A stretch of 64,000 nucleotides of DNA from assembly GCF_004123905.1 (NCBI RefSeq), contig NZ_MZXW01000016.1, positions 124,001 through 188,000 on the forward strand, in the 5' to 3' direction. The position numbers and the translations under genes were made by a program. Shown here piece after piece: positions 57,090 through 64,000 of the stretch (positions within the stretch are counted from its first letter, which is position 1; every line of letters begins with the position of its first letter). The notes under the pieces were generated by a model. It did no database searches, was not told the DNA's origin, and saw only the letters and a program-made list of their open reading frames with translations. This DNA comes from Bradyrhizobium betae (lineage in GTDB: Bacteria > Pseudomonadota > Alphaproteobacteria > Rhizobiales > Xanthobacteraceae).

Positions 57090-57240
57090 CGCTGGTGTTC
57101 CCGAACCGCGTGACGGTGACGCATTCGCTGGGATGGCCGCGCGTGACGATTGCACAAGCCGACCCCGGAATGCTACCGGACGTACCAGAACTCTGGTTTC
57201 CGGATGAGCGCAAGGGCGCAAATTGGATAACAATTCGCCA

Positions 57241-58314
57241 ATGCTGGTATTGGGCATCGAAACCACCTGCGACGAGACCGCCGCGGCCGTGGTCGAGCGC
57301 GCGCCTGACGGCAGCGGCAAGATTTTGTCCAACATCGTGCGGTCCCAGATCGAGGAGCATGCCCGCTTCGGTGGCGTGGTGCCGGAGATCGCCGCCCGCG
57401 CGCATGTCGACGTGCTCGATGGCATCATCGACCGTGCCATGCACGAGGCCGGCATCGACTATGCCCAGCTCAACGGTGTCGCAGCGGCTGCGGGGCCGGG
57501 GCTGATCGGCGGCGTCATCGTCGGGCTCACCACCGCGAAGGCGATCGCGATGGTGCACGACACGCCGCTGGTCGCGGTGAACCATCTGGAGGCGCACGCG
57601 CTGACGCCGCGCCTGACCGACGGAATCGAATTTCCCTATTGCCTGTTCCTCGCCTCGGGCGGCCATACCCAGATCGTCGCGGTCACCGGCGTCGGCCAAT
57701 ATGTGCGGCTCGGCACCACCGTCGACGATGCCATCGGCGAGGCCTTCGACAAGGTTGCGAAGATGCTGGGCCTGCCCTATCCCGGCGGTCCGCAGGTCGA
57801 GCGCGCGGCGGCAAACGGCGATGCCACGCGCTTTGCGCTTCCGCGGCCGATGCAGGGCCGCCCCGATGCCAATTTCTCCCTGTCGGGATTGAAGACCGCG
57901 GTCCGCACCGAGGCGAGCCGGCTCCCCGAGATCACGCCGCAGGACATCAGTGATCTCTGCGCAAGCTTCCAGGCCGCCGTGCTGGATTCGACGGCTGACC
58001 GGCTCAGCGTCGGCCTGCGGCTTTTCCGCGAGCGGTTCGGCGCACCGCATGCACTGGTGGCCGCCGGCGGCGTCGCCGCCAACCAAGCGATCCGCGGCGC
58101 ACTGGATGACGTTGCCAGGCAGGCGCAGACACAATTGATCATGCCGCCGCCCGCGCTCTGTACCGACAATGGCGCGATGATCGCCTGGGCCGGCGCCGAG
58201 CGCCTCGCACTCGGCCTCACCGATACGATGGAAGCCCAGCCGCGTGCGCGCTGGCTGCTCGATGCCAACGCGACTGCGCCGGCCGGCTACGGCAAGACGC
58301 GAGCGGGATACTAG
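57241..58314 (+). CDS. tsaD: tRNA N6-adenosine threonylcarbamoyltransferase
   Basis: 357 residues from the ATG at 57241; a TTG at 57223 with AAGGG upstream would add six residues and cannot be excluded. Transfers threonylcarbamoyl to A37 of ANN-decoding tRNAs, with TsaB, TsaC and TsaE. Visible: [10 protein letters not shown] at the N-terminus, metal-binding H-L-E-A-H (about 117-121), A-S-G-G-H-T, and D-N-G-A-M-I-A near the end. Divergent from hemD with about 150 bases between them, and two bases upstream of gpsA. Confidence 0.95.
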   Translation: MLVLGIETTCDETAAAVVERAPDGSGKILSNIVRSQIEEHARFGGVVPEIAARAHVDVLDGIIDRAMHEAGIDYAQLNGVAAAAGPGLIGGVIVGLTTAKAIAMVHDTPLVAVNHLEAHALTPRLTDGIEFPYCLFLASGGHTQIVAVTGVGQYVRLGTTVDDAIGEAFDKVAKMLGLPYPGGPQVERAAANGDATRFALPRPMQGRPDANFSLSGLKTAVRTEASRLPEITPQDISDLCASFQAAVLDSTADRLSVGLRLFRERFGAPHALVAAGGVAANQAIRGALDDVARQAQTQLIMPPPALCTDNGAMIAWAGAERLALGLTDTMEAQPRARWLLDANATAPAGYGKTRAGY

Positions 58315-58316
58315 CC

Positions 58317-59297
58317 ATGACCGCGTTCCAGTCCGTCGCGGTGATCGGCGCAGGTGCCTGGGGCACGGCGCTGGCGACGGTGGCGGCGCGGGCCGGACGA
58401 AACGTGACGCTGTGGGCGCGCAATGCGGAACATGCCGCGCGCATCGCCTCTACCCGCGACAATCCGCGGCTGCCCGGTGTACGACTGGCGCCGGAGATCG
58501 TTGTGACCAGCGACCTCGCGCTCGCCGCGCGCGCGGACATGCTGCTGATCGCGACGCCAGCGCAGCATCTGCGCGGCGCCGTCAACATGCTGGCCTCGCA
58601 CATGGCAAACCCGACGCCGGTCGTCGCCTGCGCCAAGGGCATCGAGCACGGCACGCATAAATTCATGACCGATGTGATCGCCGAGGCCGCATCTCACGCG
58701 CAGCCGGCGATCCTGTCGGGCCCGAGCTTCGCCGACGACGTCGCGCGCGGCCTGCCTACGGCGGTGACGCTGGCGGCGAAGGATGAAGAGCTGGCGAGCC
58801 GCCTGGTGCAGGCGCTGGGCTCGGCAACCTTCCGGCCCTATCACACGACGGATGTCCGCGGCGTCGAGATCGGCGGCGCGGCCAAGAACGTGCTGGCGAT
58901 TGCCGCCGGCATCGTGGTCGGCCGCAACCTCGGCGCTTCCGCGCTCGCCGCGCTGACCACACGCGGCTTCAGCGAGCTGGCGCGGCTCGGCCGTGCCTGC
59001 GGCGCGCGCACGGAGACGCTCGCGGGCCTCTCCGGCCTTGGCGACCTGCTGCTGAGCTGTTCGACCGCGCAATCGCGCAATTTTGCGCTCGGGATAGCGC
59101 TCGGTCGCGGAGAGACTGCGCCGGCGGGCAAGCTTGCCGAAGGCGCATTTACCGCGCCGGTGCTGGTCGAGCTCGCGGCCGCTGCGAATGTCGATATGCC
59201 GGTCTCGCAAGCAGTGGCCGCCATCCTGGACGGCAGATTGACGATTGACGCTGCGATCGAGGGGCTGCTGACGCGGCCGTTCAAAGCCGAGGAATAG
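58317..59297 (+). CDS. gpsA: NAD(P)H-dependent glycerol-3-phosphate dehydrogenase
   Basis: 326 residues. Makes sn-glycerol 3-phosphate for phospholipid synthesis. N-terminal [11 protein letters not shown] (about 10-20), the GpsA signature in place of a plain Rossmann motif; K-G-I-E central lysine; C-terminal G-x-G-D-L-L-L-S-C. Starts two bases after the tsaD stop, so the pair is co-transcribed, an arrangement common in alphaproteobacteria. Confidence 0.95.
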   Translation: MTAFQSVAVIGAGAWGTALATVAARAGRNVTLWARNAEHAARIASTRDNPRLPGVRLAPEIVVTSDLALAARADMLLIATPAQHLRGAVNMLASHMANPTPVVACAKGIEHGTHKFMTDVIAEAASHAQPAILSGPSFADDVARGLPTAVTLAAKDEELASRLVQALGSATFRPYHTTDVRGVEIGGAAKNVLAIAAGIVVGRNLGASALAALTTRGFSELARLGRACGARTETLAGLSGLGDLLLSCSTAQSRNFALGIALGRGETAPAGKLAEGAFTAPVLVELAAAANVDMPVSQAVAAILDGRLTIDAAIEGLLTRPFKAEE

Positions 59298-59412
59298 CCG
59301 CGGCCTTCGCGTCGCAGGTAGCACTTCACGGCCTGTGCACGCTGGTCTAGCCTAGCGGCACACCGCAGGATCCCGGTCCAACAACAACGAAACGGATCCA
59401 GGGGAAGAACGC

Positions 59413-60526
59413 ATGCGCGAACCGCATCAGGCGATCGTTTCGATCGCCATCATCACACTTGCCGCCATTGCACTACCCACCGCCGCCTACACCCAGGCCG
59501 CACTCGCCTATGACGAACTCGCCAGGAACGAGGCGGCGGCCAATGCCGAAAACGGCAAGCGGGTCGCGCCCGTCAAGTCGATCACCAATCCGTCGAATGA
59601 CGTCAGCTCCGACATGCAGGCCATGATCGGCGCGCCGTTTCCGCCGCATTTCAATGCGGACCCGAAGACGCCGGCGGAATGGAAGGAGCTGATCGATCGC
59701 CGCGCCAAGCTGTCGATTGCCAATGTTCCCGCGATGAAGGAGAAGCTCGGCGTCAAGGTCGAGGAGACCAAGATCGCCGGCGTGCATTGCTTCATCGTCA
59801 CGCCGAGCAAGATCCCGCCGGAGAATCGTCGGCGCCTTCTGGTCCATGTCCATGGCGGCGGCTATGTGTTCGGACCCGGCGAAGCCGCGCTGCCGGAAGC
59901 GATCATGATGGCGGGCTTCGGCGGCTTCAAGGTGATCTCGGTCGACTACCGCATGCCGCCCGACTTCCCCTATCCCGCCGCGATGGACGATGCGATGGCG
60001 GTCTGGAAGGAGGTCACGAAAACAAATGACGCGCGCCGGATGGCGATCTTCGGCACGTCGACGGGTGGTGCAATGACGCTCGCAATGGTGCTGCGGGAAG
60101 GACGAGAAGCTTCCGAAGCCGGCGGCGATCGCGCCGGGCACGCCATGGTCCGATATCGACAAGCTCGGCGACACCTATGCCAGCAATGAGTGGGTCGACA
60201 ACGTGCTGGTGACCTGGGACGGCTGGCTCGGCCGCGCCGCAAAGCTCTACGCCAACGGGACAGACCTGAAGACGCCCTACATCTCGCCGATCTATGGCGA
60301 CTTCAAGGGCTTTCCGCCGACCATCCTGACATCGGGTACACGCGACCTGTTCCTCAGCAACACGGTCCGCACCCATCGCAAATTGCGCCGCGCCGGCGTG
60401 ATCGCCGATCTCAATGTCTATGAAGGCCAGTCTCACGCGCAGTACCAATTCAACATCAATGTGCCGGAGACCAGGGAAGCCTTTACCGACATCGCAAAGT
60501 TCTTCGATCGATATCTGAAGGAATGA
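59413..60526 (+). pseudogene. Alpha/beta hydrolase (steryl-acetyl-hydrolase-like), disrupted by one frameshift
   Basis: AGGGGAA precedes the ATG at 59413; signal peptide about 1-27. The first frame carries the oxyanion motif H-G-G-G-Y-V-F (about 150) and nucleophile elbow G-T-S-T-G-G, then runs out of register near 60097. Continuing one base later, the next frame reads K-D-E-K-L-P-K-P and goes on to the Asp in G-T-R-D-L-F and the His in Q-S-H-A-Q-Y, ending at 60526. So the catalytic triad is split across frames. The simplest cause is one extra G in the GGG run at 60095-60097. The first frame alone would stop at 60189 and lack Asp and His. Either a recent pseudogene or a sequencing error. Confidence 0.85.
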
Positions 60527-60543
60527 GTGCTGCGATGGATATC

Positions 60544-60570
60544 GGATGCCCGCGCTTGTCGCGGGCATCC
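60544..60570. repeat. Short hairpin related to family D
   Basis: Perfect 12-base arms GGATGCCCGCG and CGCGGGCATCC around CTTGT, 17 bases after the end of the broken esterase. Possible terminator or repeat remnant. Confidence 0.6.
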
Positions 60571-60620
60571 GCGTGGCTGTATTGTCGCGGAACGTGAGTA
60601 AGAGAATGGGGCAAGTTGCG

Positions 60621-61034
60621 ATGAACTACTGGCTGGTGAAATCCGAACCGTCGGTGTGGTCCTGGGACCAGCAGGTGGCGAAGGGCGCCAAGGGCGAGGC
60701 CTGGACCGGCGTGCGCAATTACACCGCGCGCCAGAACCTCGTGGCCATGAAGAAGGGCGACAAGGCGTTCTTCTATCATTCCAACGAGGGCAAGGAGATC
60801 GTCGGCATCGCGGAAGTTATCAAGGAGGCCTACCCCGATCCGACCGACAAGACCGAAAAATTCGTCTGCGTCGACATCAAGGCCGACAAGCCCCTGAAGA
60901 CACCGGTGACGATGGCCGCGATCAAGGCGGACAAGAAGCTCGCCGACATGGCCCTGGTGAAATATTCGCGCCTGTCGGTGCAGCCGGTGACCGCCGAAGA
61001 GTGGAAGCTCGTCTGCAAGATGGGCGGGATTTAG
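60621..61034 (+). CDS. EVE-domain protein
   Basis: 137 residues from the ATG at 60621, the start of the conserved domain; the frame extends 25 codons upstream through hairpin DNA and is rejected. EVE fold (related to PUA and YTH): M-N-Y-W-L-V-K-S-E-P at the N-terminus, W-T-G-V-R-N-Y (base-binding aromatic region), F-Y-H-S-N-E and I-V-G-I-A-E-V. EVE proteins bind modified bases in RNA or DNA. In alphaproteobacteria they commonly lie near tsaD-gpsA, as here. Confidence 0.9.
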   Translation: MNYWLVKSEPSVWSWDQQVAKGAKGEAWTGVRNYTARQNLVAMKKGDKAFFYHSNEGKEIVGIAEVIKEAYPDPTDKTEKFVCVDIKADKPLKTPVTMAAIKADKKLADMALVKYSRLSVQPVTAEEWKLVCKMGGI

Positions 61035-61093
61035 TTGCTGCCATAGCTCGAATGGAGCGAAGTGAAATCCGGGAAAGCCTTCATGAGGCACGC

Positions 61094-61126
61094 CCCCGGA
61101 TTACGCTGCGCTTGATCCGGCTACGA
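61094..61126. repeat. Palindromic repeat, family E, degraded copy
   Basis: CCCGGATTACGCTGCGCTTGATCCGG..CTACGA, the reversed orientation of the element at 7657 with base changes. Its right end contains the stop codon of the minus-strand cyclase gene (61121-61123). A related half-copy precedes it at about 61045-61075. Confidence 0.65.
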
Positions 61127-62215
61127 GATCCGAGCTTGCGTCTCCGGCAGCGCAAACACCTCGCACGGCGAAGCAATCCCGCGCAGCGGATGCGATCCGA
61201 GCGCGACGAGCGGCATCTCCGTCTCCGCCGCGAGCGCGCCCGACACCAGCACCGTCCTGCCAAGCGGCTTGCACAATCCCTCGAGCCGGCTGGCGAGATT
61301 GACGGCGGGACCGATCGCGGTGAAATCCAGCCGGTTGGCGGCGCCGATATTGCCCCAGAGCATTTCGCCGAGATGGAGTGCGGCGCCGAATGCGAGCGGC
61401 GGCAATCCTTGGGCGCCACGCTCCGCGTTGAGATACACCATCCCGGCCTCCGCCGCGCCTGCCGCGCGCAGGGCCGCCTCGCAGGCGCGGCGCGGTGACC
61501 CCTCGACCACTGGAAAAATCGCGAGCACGCCGTCGCCGATGAATTTCAGCACTTCGCCGCCGAAGGCGTGAACGGCGCCGGCGATGCGATCGAACCAGGC
61601 GTCGAGCGCCGCGATGACGGCGGCGGGCGGGGTGGTTTCCGAGAGGATCGTGAAGCCGCGCAAATCCGCATAGAGCAGCGCGGCCTGAATGGTTTCGCCG
61701 AGATCGCGCCGCAGCGGCGCCGCCAGCACCCGCTCCGCGCTGCGCTTGCCGAGATAGGCATCGAGTGTCGCCCGCAACGTGGCGCGTGCAGCGAGCACGG
61801 CAAGGGGCGTCGCTGCAAAGCGCGCGGCCTGATGTAATTGTTCAGTTTCATCTGCGGTGAACGGACGCGGCCCGATCCAGCCGAGCAACGGCCCATCGGG
61901 CCGTCCGACGGCATCTTCGTGCACCTCGCCGCCTGCGATGTCGCGCAACCAGCGGCGGCCGGCATCGTCGGGCAGATCGGGCGCCAATCCGCCCGGTGCG
62001 AAACCGAGCGCTTCGATCACTCGGCCGTTGTCCGCACGCCACAGCCAAGTTCGTTTCGCGATCAGCGGATGCGGCACCTCCAGCGTCAGACTGCCTGCCG
62101 CAAGCGGCACGCCGTCGGCGACCAGATGTGCGCCGAGTTCCGCAAGCAGGCGGTCGGCTCCGGAACTATCGGCGGCGGCATCGACGAGCCAGGCGAGGGT
62201 CGGGGAGAGCTGCAT
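61121..62215 (-). CDS. Class III adenylate/guanylate cyclase with non-standard N-terminal domain
   Basis: 364 residues from the ATG at 62215; 14 further upstream codons lack a binding site. N-terminal half (about 1-150) is an unassigned regulatory domain, alpha/beta, with W-L-W-R-A and W-I-G-P-R-P-F segments. Catalytic half: Y-A-D-L-R-G-F-T (first metal Asp, about 190), G-E-V-L-K-F-I-G-D-G-V-L-A-I (second metal Asp), V-N-L-A-S-R-L. All core residues are present. Base specificity (ATP or GTP) cannot be set by eye. Its stop codon lies within a degraded palindromic repeat. Second class III cyclase of the window. Confidence 0.87.
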   Translation of the reverse strand: MQLSPTLAWLVDAAADSSGADRLLAELGAHLVADGVPLAAGSLTLEVPHPLIAKRTWLWRADNGRVIEALGFAPGGLAPDLPDDAGRRWLRDIAGGEVHEDAVGRPDGPLLGWIGPRPFTADETEQLHQAARFAATPLAVLAARATLRATLDAYLGKRSAERVLAAPLRRDLGETIQAALLYADLRGFTILSETTPPAAVIAALDAWFDRIAGAVHAFGGEVLKFIGDGVLAIFPVVEGSPRRACEAALRAAGAAEAGMVYLNAERGAQGLPPLAFGAALHLGEMLWGNIGAANRLDFTAIGPAVNLASRLEGLCKPLGRTVLVSGALAAETEMPLVALGSHPLRGIASPCEVFALPETQARIS

Positions 62216-62316
62216 GGCCCGATGATGACGAAGGTGGGCCGTCTTTGTCACGGGCAATCCTTGACGGCCCGCTTTGGCGCCGCCATGTGCCAGTGTCAGC
62301 CCAGGGATGATCGCCG

Positions 62317-62772
62317 ATGACCGAGCCGTTCGTAGTGCGTCGCGAGACCCAGATCGCAGCCCCGCGCGCCACCGTCTTCGCCTATTTGACCGACCCCGAG
62401 AAGATCCTGAGCTGGATGGGCTCGGACGCGACCACCGAGCCGCATCCCGGCGGACTTTATCTGCTCAAGGGCGTCGGCCCGCGCGGCGGCGTTGCCCGCG
62501 GCGCGTTCCGCGAGGTCGTGCCGGTGCATCGTCTCGCTTACACATTCGGATGGGAGGGCGGTCAGGAAGTGCCGCCCGGCTCGAGCCTGATCGAGATCGA
62601 CCTGATCGAGCGCGATGGCGGCACGCTGCTGCGCATGACCCATAGCGGGCTGCCAAGCGAAGAGCAGGCGGCCGCGCACGCGACGGGATGGGCGCATTAT
62701 CTGGAACGGCTCACGAGCGCAGCCGCGGGCAGCGATCCCGGTCCCGACAAGGGTGTTTCAGACAAGACGTAG
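62317..62772 (+). CDS. SRPBCC (AHSA1-like) family protein
   Basis: 151 residues. START/SRPBCC fold of AHSA1 type: A-P-R-A-T-V-F-A-Y-L-T-D-P-E-K-I (about 14-29), W-M-G-S-D, P-G-G-x-Y, then W-E-G-G-Q-E-V-P-P-G-S-S and G-W-A-H-Y-L near the end. These form a hydrophobic ligand cavity. Divergent from the cyclase gene, with about 100 bases between starts. Ligand unknown. Confidence 0.88.
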   Translation: MTEPFVVRRETQIAAPRATVFAYLTDPEKILSWMGSDATTEPHPGGLYLLKGVGPRGGVARGAFREVVPVHRLAYTFGWEGGQEVPPGSSLIEIDLIERDGGTLLRMTHSGLPSEEQAAAHATGWAHYLERLTSAAAGSDPGPDKGVSDKT

Positions 62773-62783
62773 CGACGGGAAAG

Positions 62784-63953
62784 TCAAACGGCCGCGGTCG
62801 CCACCACCTGCTGCAACAGCTGCTCGCGCCGGGCCTGCGAACGCTGGCCTTTCATGGTCGCCGCAAAACGTTCGAGGATGCCGTCCTCGAAGGCGGTGAC
62901 GATGGTGTCGTGGACGTAGCTCTTGCGGCAGATCGCCGGCGTGTTGGAGAGCTTGTCGGCGGCGGCGCGGATCGCCTCCAGCACCTGCTTCTTGCGGCCG
63001 CGCTGGCTGGTTGCCGGCGTGATCCGCGACAGCGATTCCACGACGACGGCAGAGGCCATCAGCGTGCGAAAATCCTTCAGCGAAATCTTGATGCCGGCGA
63101 TCTCGCGCAGGAAGGCGTTCACCTGGGTGGTGCTGACCGCGCGCACGATGCCGTAGGCGTCGCGATACTGGAACATGCGCTTGCCGGGAACGCCCTGCAA
63201 AATGCCGATGGCGCGCACCAGCTTGGCGGCGTCACATTCCTTGCGTACCGCCTTGCCGCCCTTCGCCTTGAAGGTCAGCACGAAGCAATCGTCTTCCAGC
63301 GTGACGTTCGACTTCAGCAGCGTGGTGGCGCCGCGGGTGCCGTTGAGGCGGGCATAGGATTCATTGCCGGGACGGATCGCGGTGCGGGCGATCAGCTCGA
63401 TCACGGCCGAGAGCGCGAATTCGCGTGTCGGCTCGTCGCCCGACAGGAACGCCGAGACCTTGCGCCGGATCTTTGGCAGCGCGCCGACGAGCTTCTCCAG
63501 ACGATGCGCCTTGCGATGCTCGCGGACCTTCTCCCAGTCGGCGTGATAGCGATATTGCAGCCGGCCCGCGGCGTCGCGACCCACCGCCTGAAGATGGGTG
63601 GTCGGATCGGCCGAATAGCGGACCTCGCGATAGGCCGGCGGCACCGCCATGGCGTGCAGCCGGCGGATGGTGCGGGCGTCGCGGATATGGGCGCCGTTGG
63701 GACGGACGAAGGAATAGCCCTTGCCGCGCTTGATCCGGCGGATCTTCAGCTCGTTCTGGTCACCGAGCCGCAGGCCCAGCTCCTTGGCCAGCTCCTCGAC
63801 CGCGACCGGGGAAGCTGAATCAAAGACCTTTTTCGGGCTAGGACGGTTGGAACCGGCCGGTTTCGGCCATTGTCCGAGGGCTTTGGCCAGCGCAATGGCA
63901 GCAGGATCGGCCGAAGCGGGCCGCATCGTCCCGAGATTCTGCTGATCCATCAT
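62784..63953 (-). CDS. DNA topoisomerase IB, poxvirus type
   Basis: 389 residues. Relaxes supercoiled DNA by making a 3'-phosphotyrosyl nick. N-terminal domain about 55-130 with R-I-K-R-G-K-G-Y-S-F; catalytic domain with R-P-G-N-E-S-Y-A and K-S-N-V-T, the conserved arginine/lysine positions, and the active Tyr346 in K-S-Y-V-H. Two adjacent ATGs (63953 and 63950) are possible starts. Common in rhizobia and other environmental bacteria beside the usual type IA enzyme. The last 47 bases of the window contain nothing I can name. Confidence 0.92.
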   Translation of the reverse strand: MMDQQNLGTMRPASADPAAIALAKALGQWPKPAGSNRPSPKKVFDSASPVAVEELAKELGLRLGDQNELKIRRIKRGKGYSFVRPNGAHIRDARTIRRLHAMAVPPAYREVRYSADPTTHLQAVGRDAAGRLQYRYHADWEKVREHRKAHRLEKLVGALPKIRRKVSAFLSGDEPTREFALSAVIELIARTAIRPGNESYARLNGTRGATTLLKSNVTLEDDCFVLTFKAKGGKAVRKECDAAKLVRAIGILQGVPGKRMFQYRDAYGIVRAVSTTQVNAFLREIAGIKISLKDFRTLMASAVVVESLSRITPATSQRGRKKQVLEAIRAAADKLSNTPAICRKSYVHDTIVTAFEDGILERFAATMKGQRSQARREQLLQQVVATAAV

Positions 63954-64000
63954 AGTGTTAAGCCTTGACCCTGTCTGTTACCGTTCAATGCCGCTGTTCT

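Noticed and set aside
57221..57235. AATTGGATAACAATT, resembling part of the E. coli lac operator
   Set aside because: Only a 5-base inverted pair around GATAA, lying on the possible tsaD TTG start, with no LacI-type gene nearby. Chance is the best explanation.
60060..60190. Programmed ribosomal frameshift in the esterase
   Set aside because: There is no typical slippery heptamer with a downstream structure at the shift point, and the family is normally encoded in one frame. An insertion is simpler.

Overview
The window is a contiguous piece of a high-GC alphaproteobacterial chromosome, most likely Bradyrhizobium or a close relative in Nitrobacteraceae. The evidence is the sdhCDAB order, the type 2 argininosuccinate synthase, the hemD-mic60-hemY cluster, an IalB-like protein, orphan TAXI receptors, and several families of dispersed palindromic intergenic repeats of the kind scattered through Bradyrhizobium genomes. 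I see no insertion sequence, integrase, prophage, CRISPR array or symbiosis genes. It reads as ordinary core chromosome with accessory patches. The genus call is inference from gene content.

Layout. 1-3311: succinate dehydrogenase sdhC(partial)-D-A-B, closed by a hairpin. 3506-9001: hybrid histidine kinase, ABCD-like exporter, FkbM methyltransferase and a VOC protein. 9065-11647: a small proline-rich frame and a Pro-rich OmpA-type envelope protein with a clean terminator. 11812-16799 (mostly minus): argG, PAP2 phosphatase, a small membrane protein, rlmN, IalB-like protein. 16916-18946: divergent SDR and quinone oxidoreductase. 19370-26450: two TAXI-type binding proteins without any TRAP permease, a Sel1-like membrane protein, YkvA, phhB, a Tat-exported PhoD and an exported unknown. 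26455-29926: single-domain response regulator divergent from a Crp/Fnr regulator, then typA.

30097-34538: amine oxidase, then a compact minus-strand operon (alpha/beta hydrolase, DUF2269, SDR-DoxX fusion, DCC thiol protein). 34805-37984: GNAT, ppa, YggT-DUF167-folD operon and tRNA-Ala(CGC). 38058-41417: enoyl-CoA hydratase, glutamine amidotransferase, SDR, TerB-like. 41776-47847: a Tat-exported lipase-like protein, cytochrome P450 and Zn-ribbon class III cyclase in a row, divergent from an MFS_3 exporter. 47866-52824: two tandem Cys-rich exported proteins, a polysaccharide deacetylase, a small Ala/Pro-rich exported protein and a large orphan membrane protein with atypical codon use. 53007-57089: tRNA-Thr(CGT) and hemY-mic60-hemD. 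57241-64000: tsaD-gpsA, a frameshifted esterase, an EVE protein, a second class III cyclase, an SRPBCC protein and topoisomerase IB.

The most unusual observations are the TAXI receptor whose C-terminus crosses the membrane again and ends in a cytoplasmic helical tail (22477-23922), the lipase-P450-cyclase row facing an exporter (41776-47847), the paired small Cys-rich exported proteins, the orphan 780-residue membrane protein, and an esterase broken by what looks like a single extra G in a GGG run. Gene starts were moved downstream wherever the upstream in-frame extension was repeat DNA or lacked a ribosome binding site.
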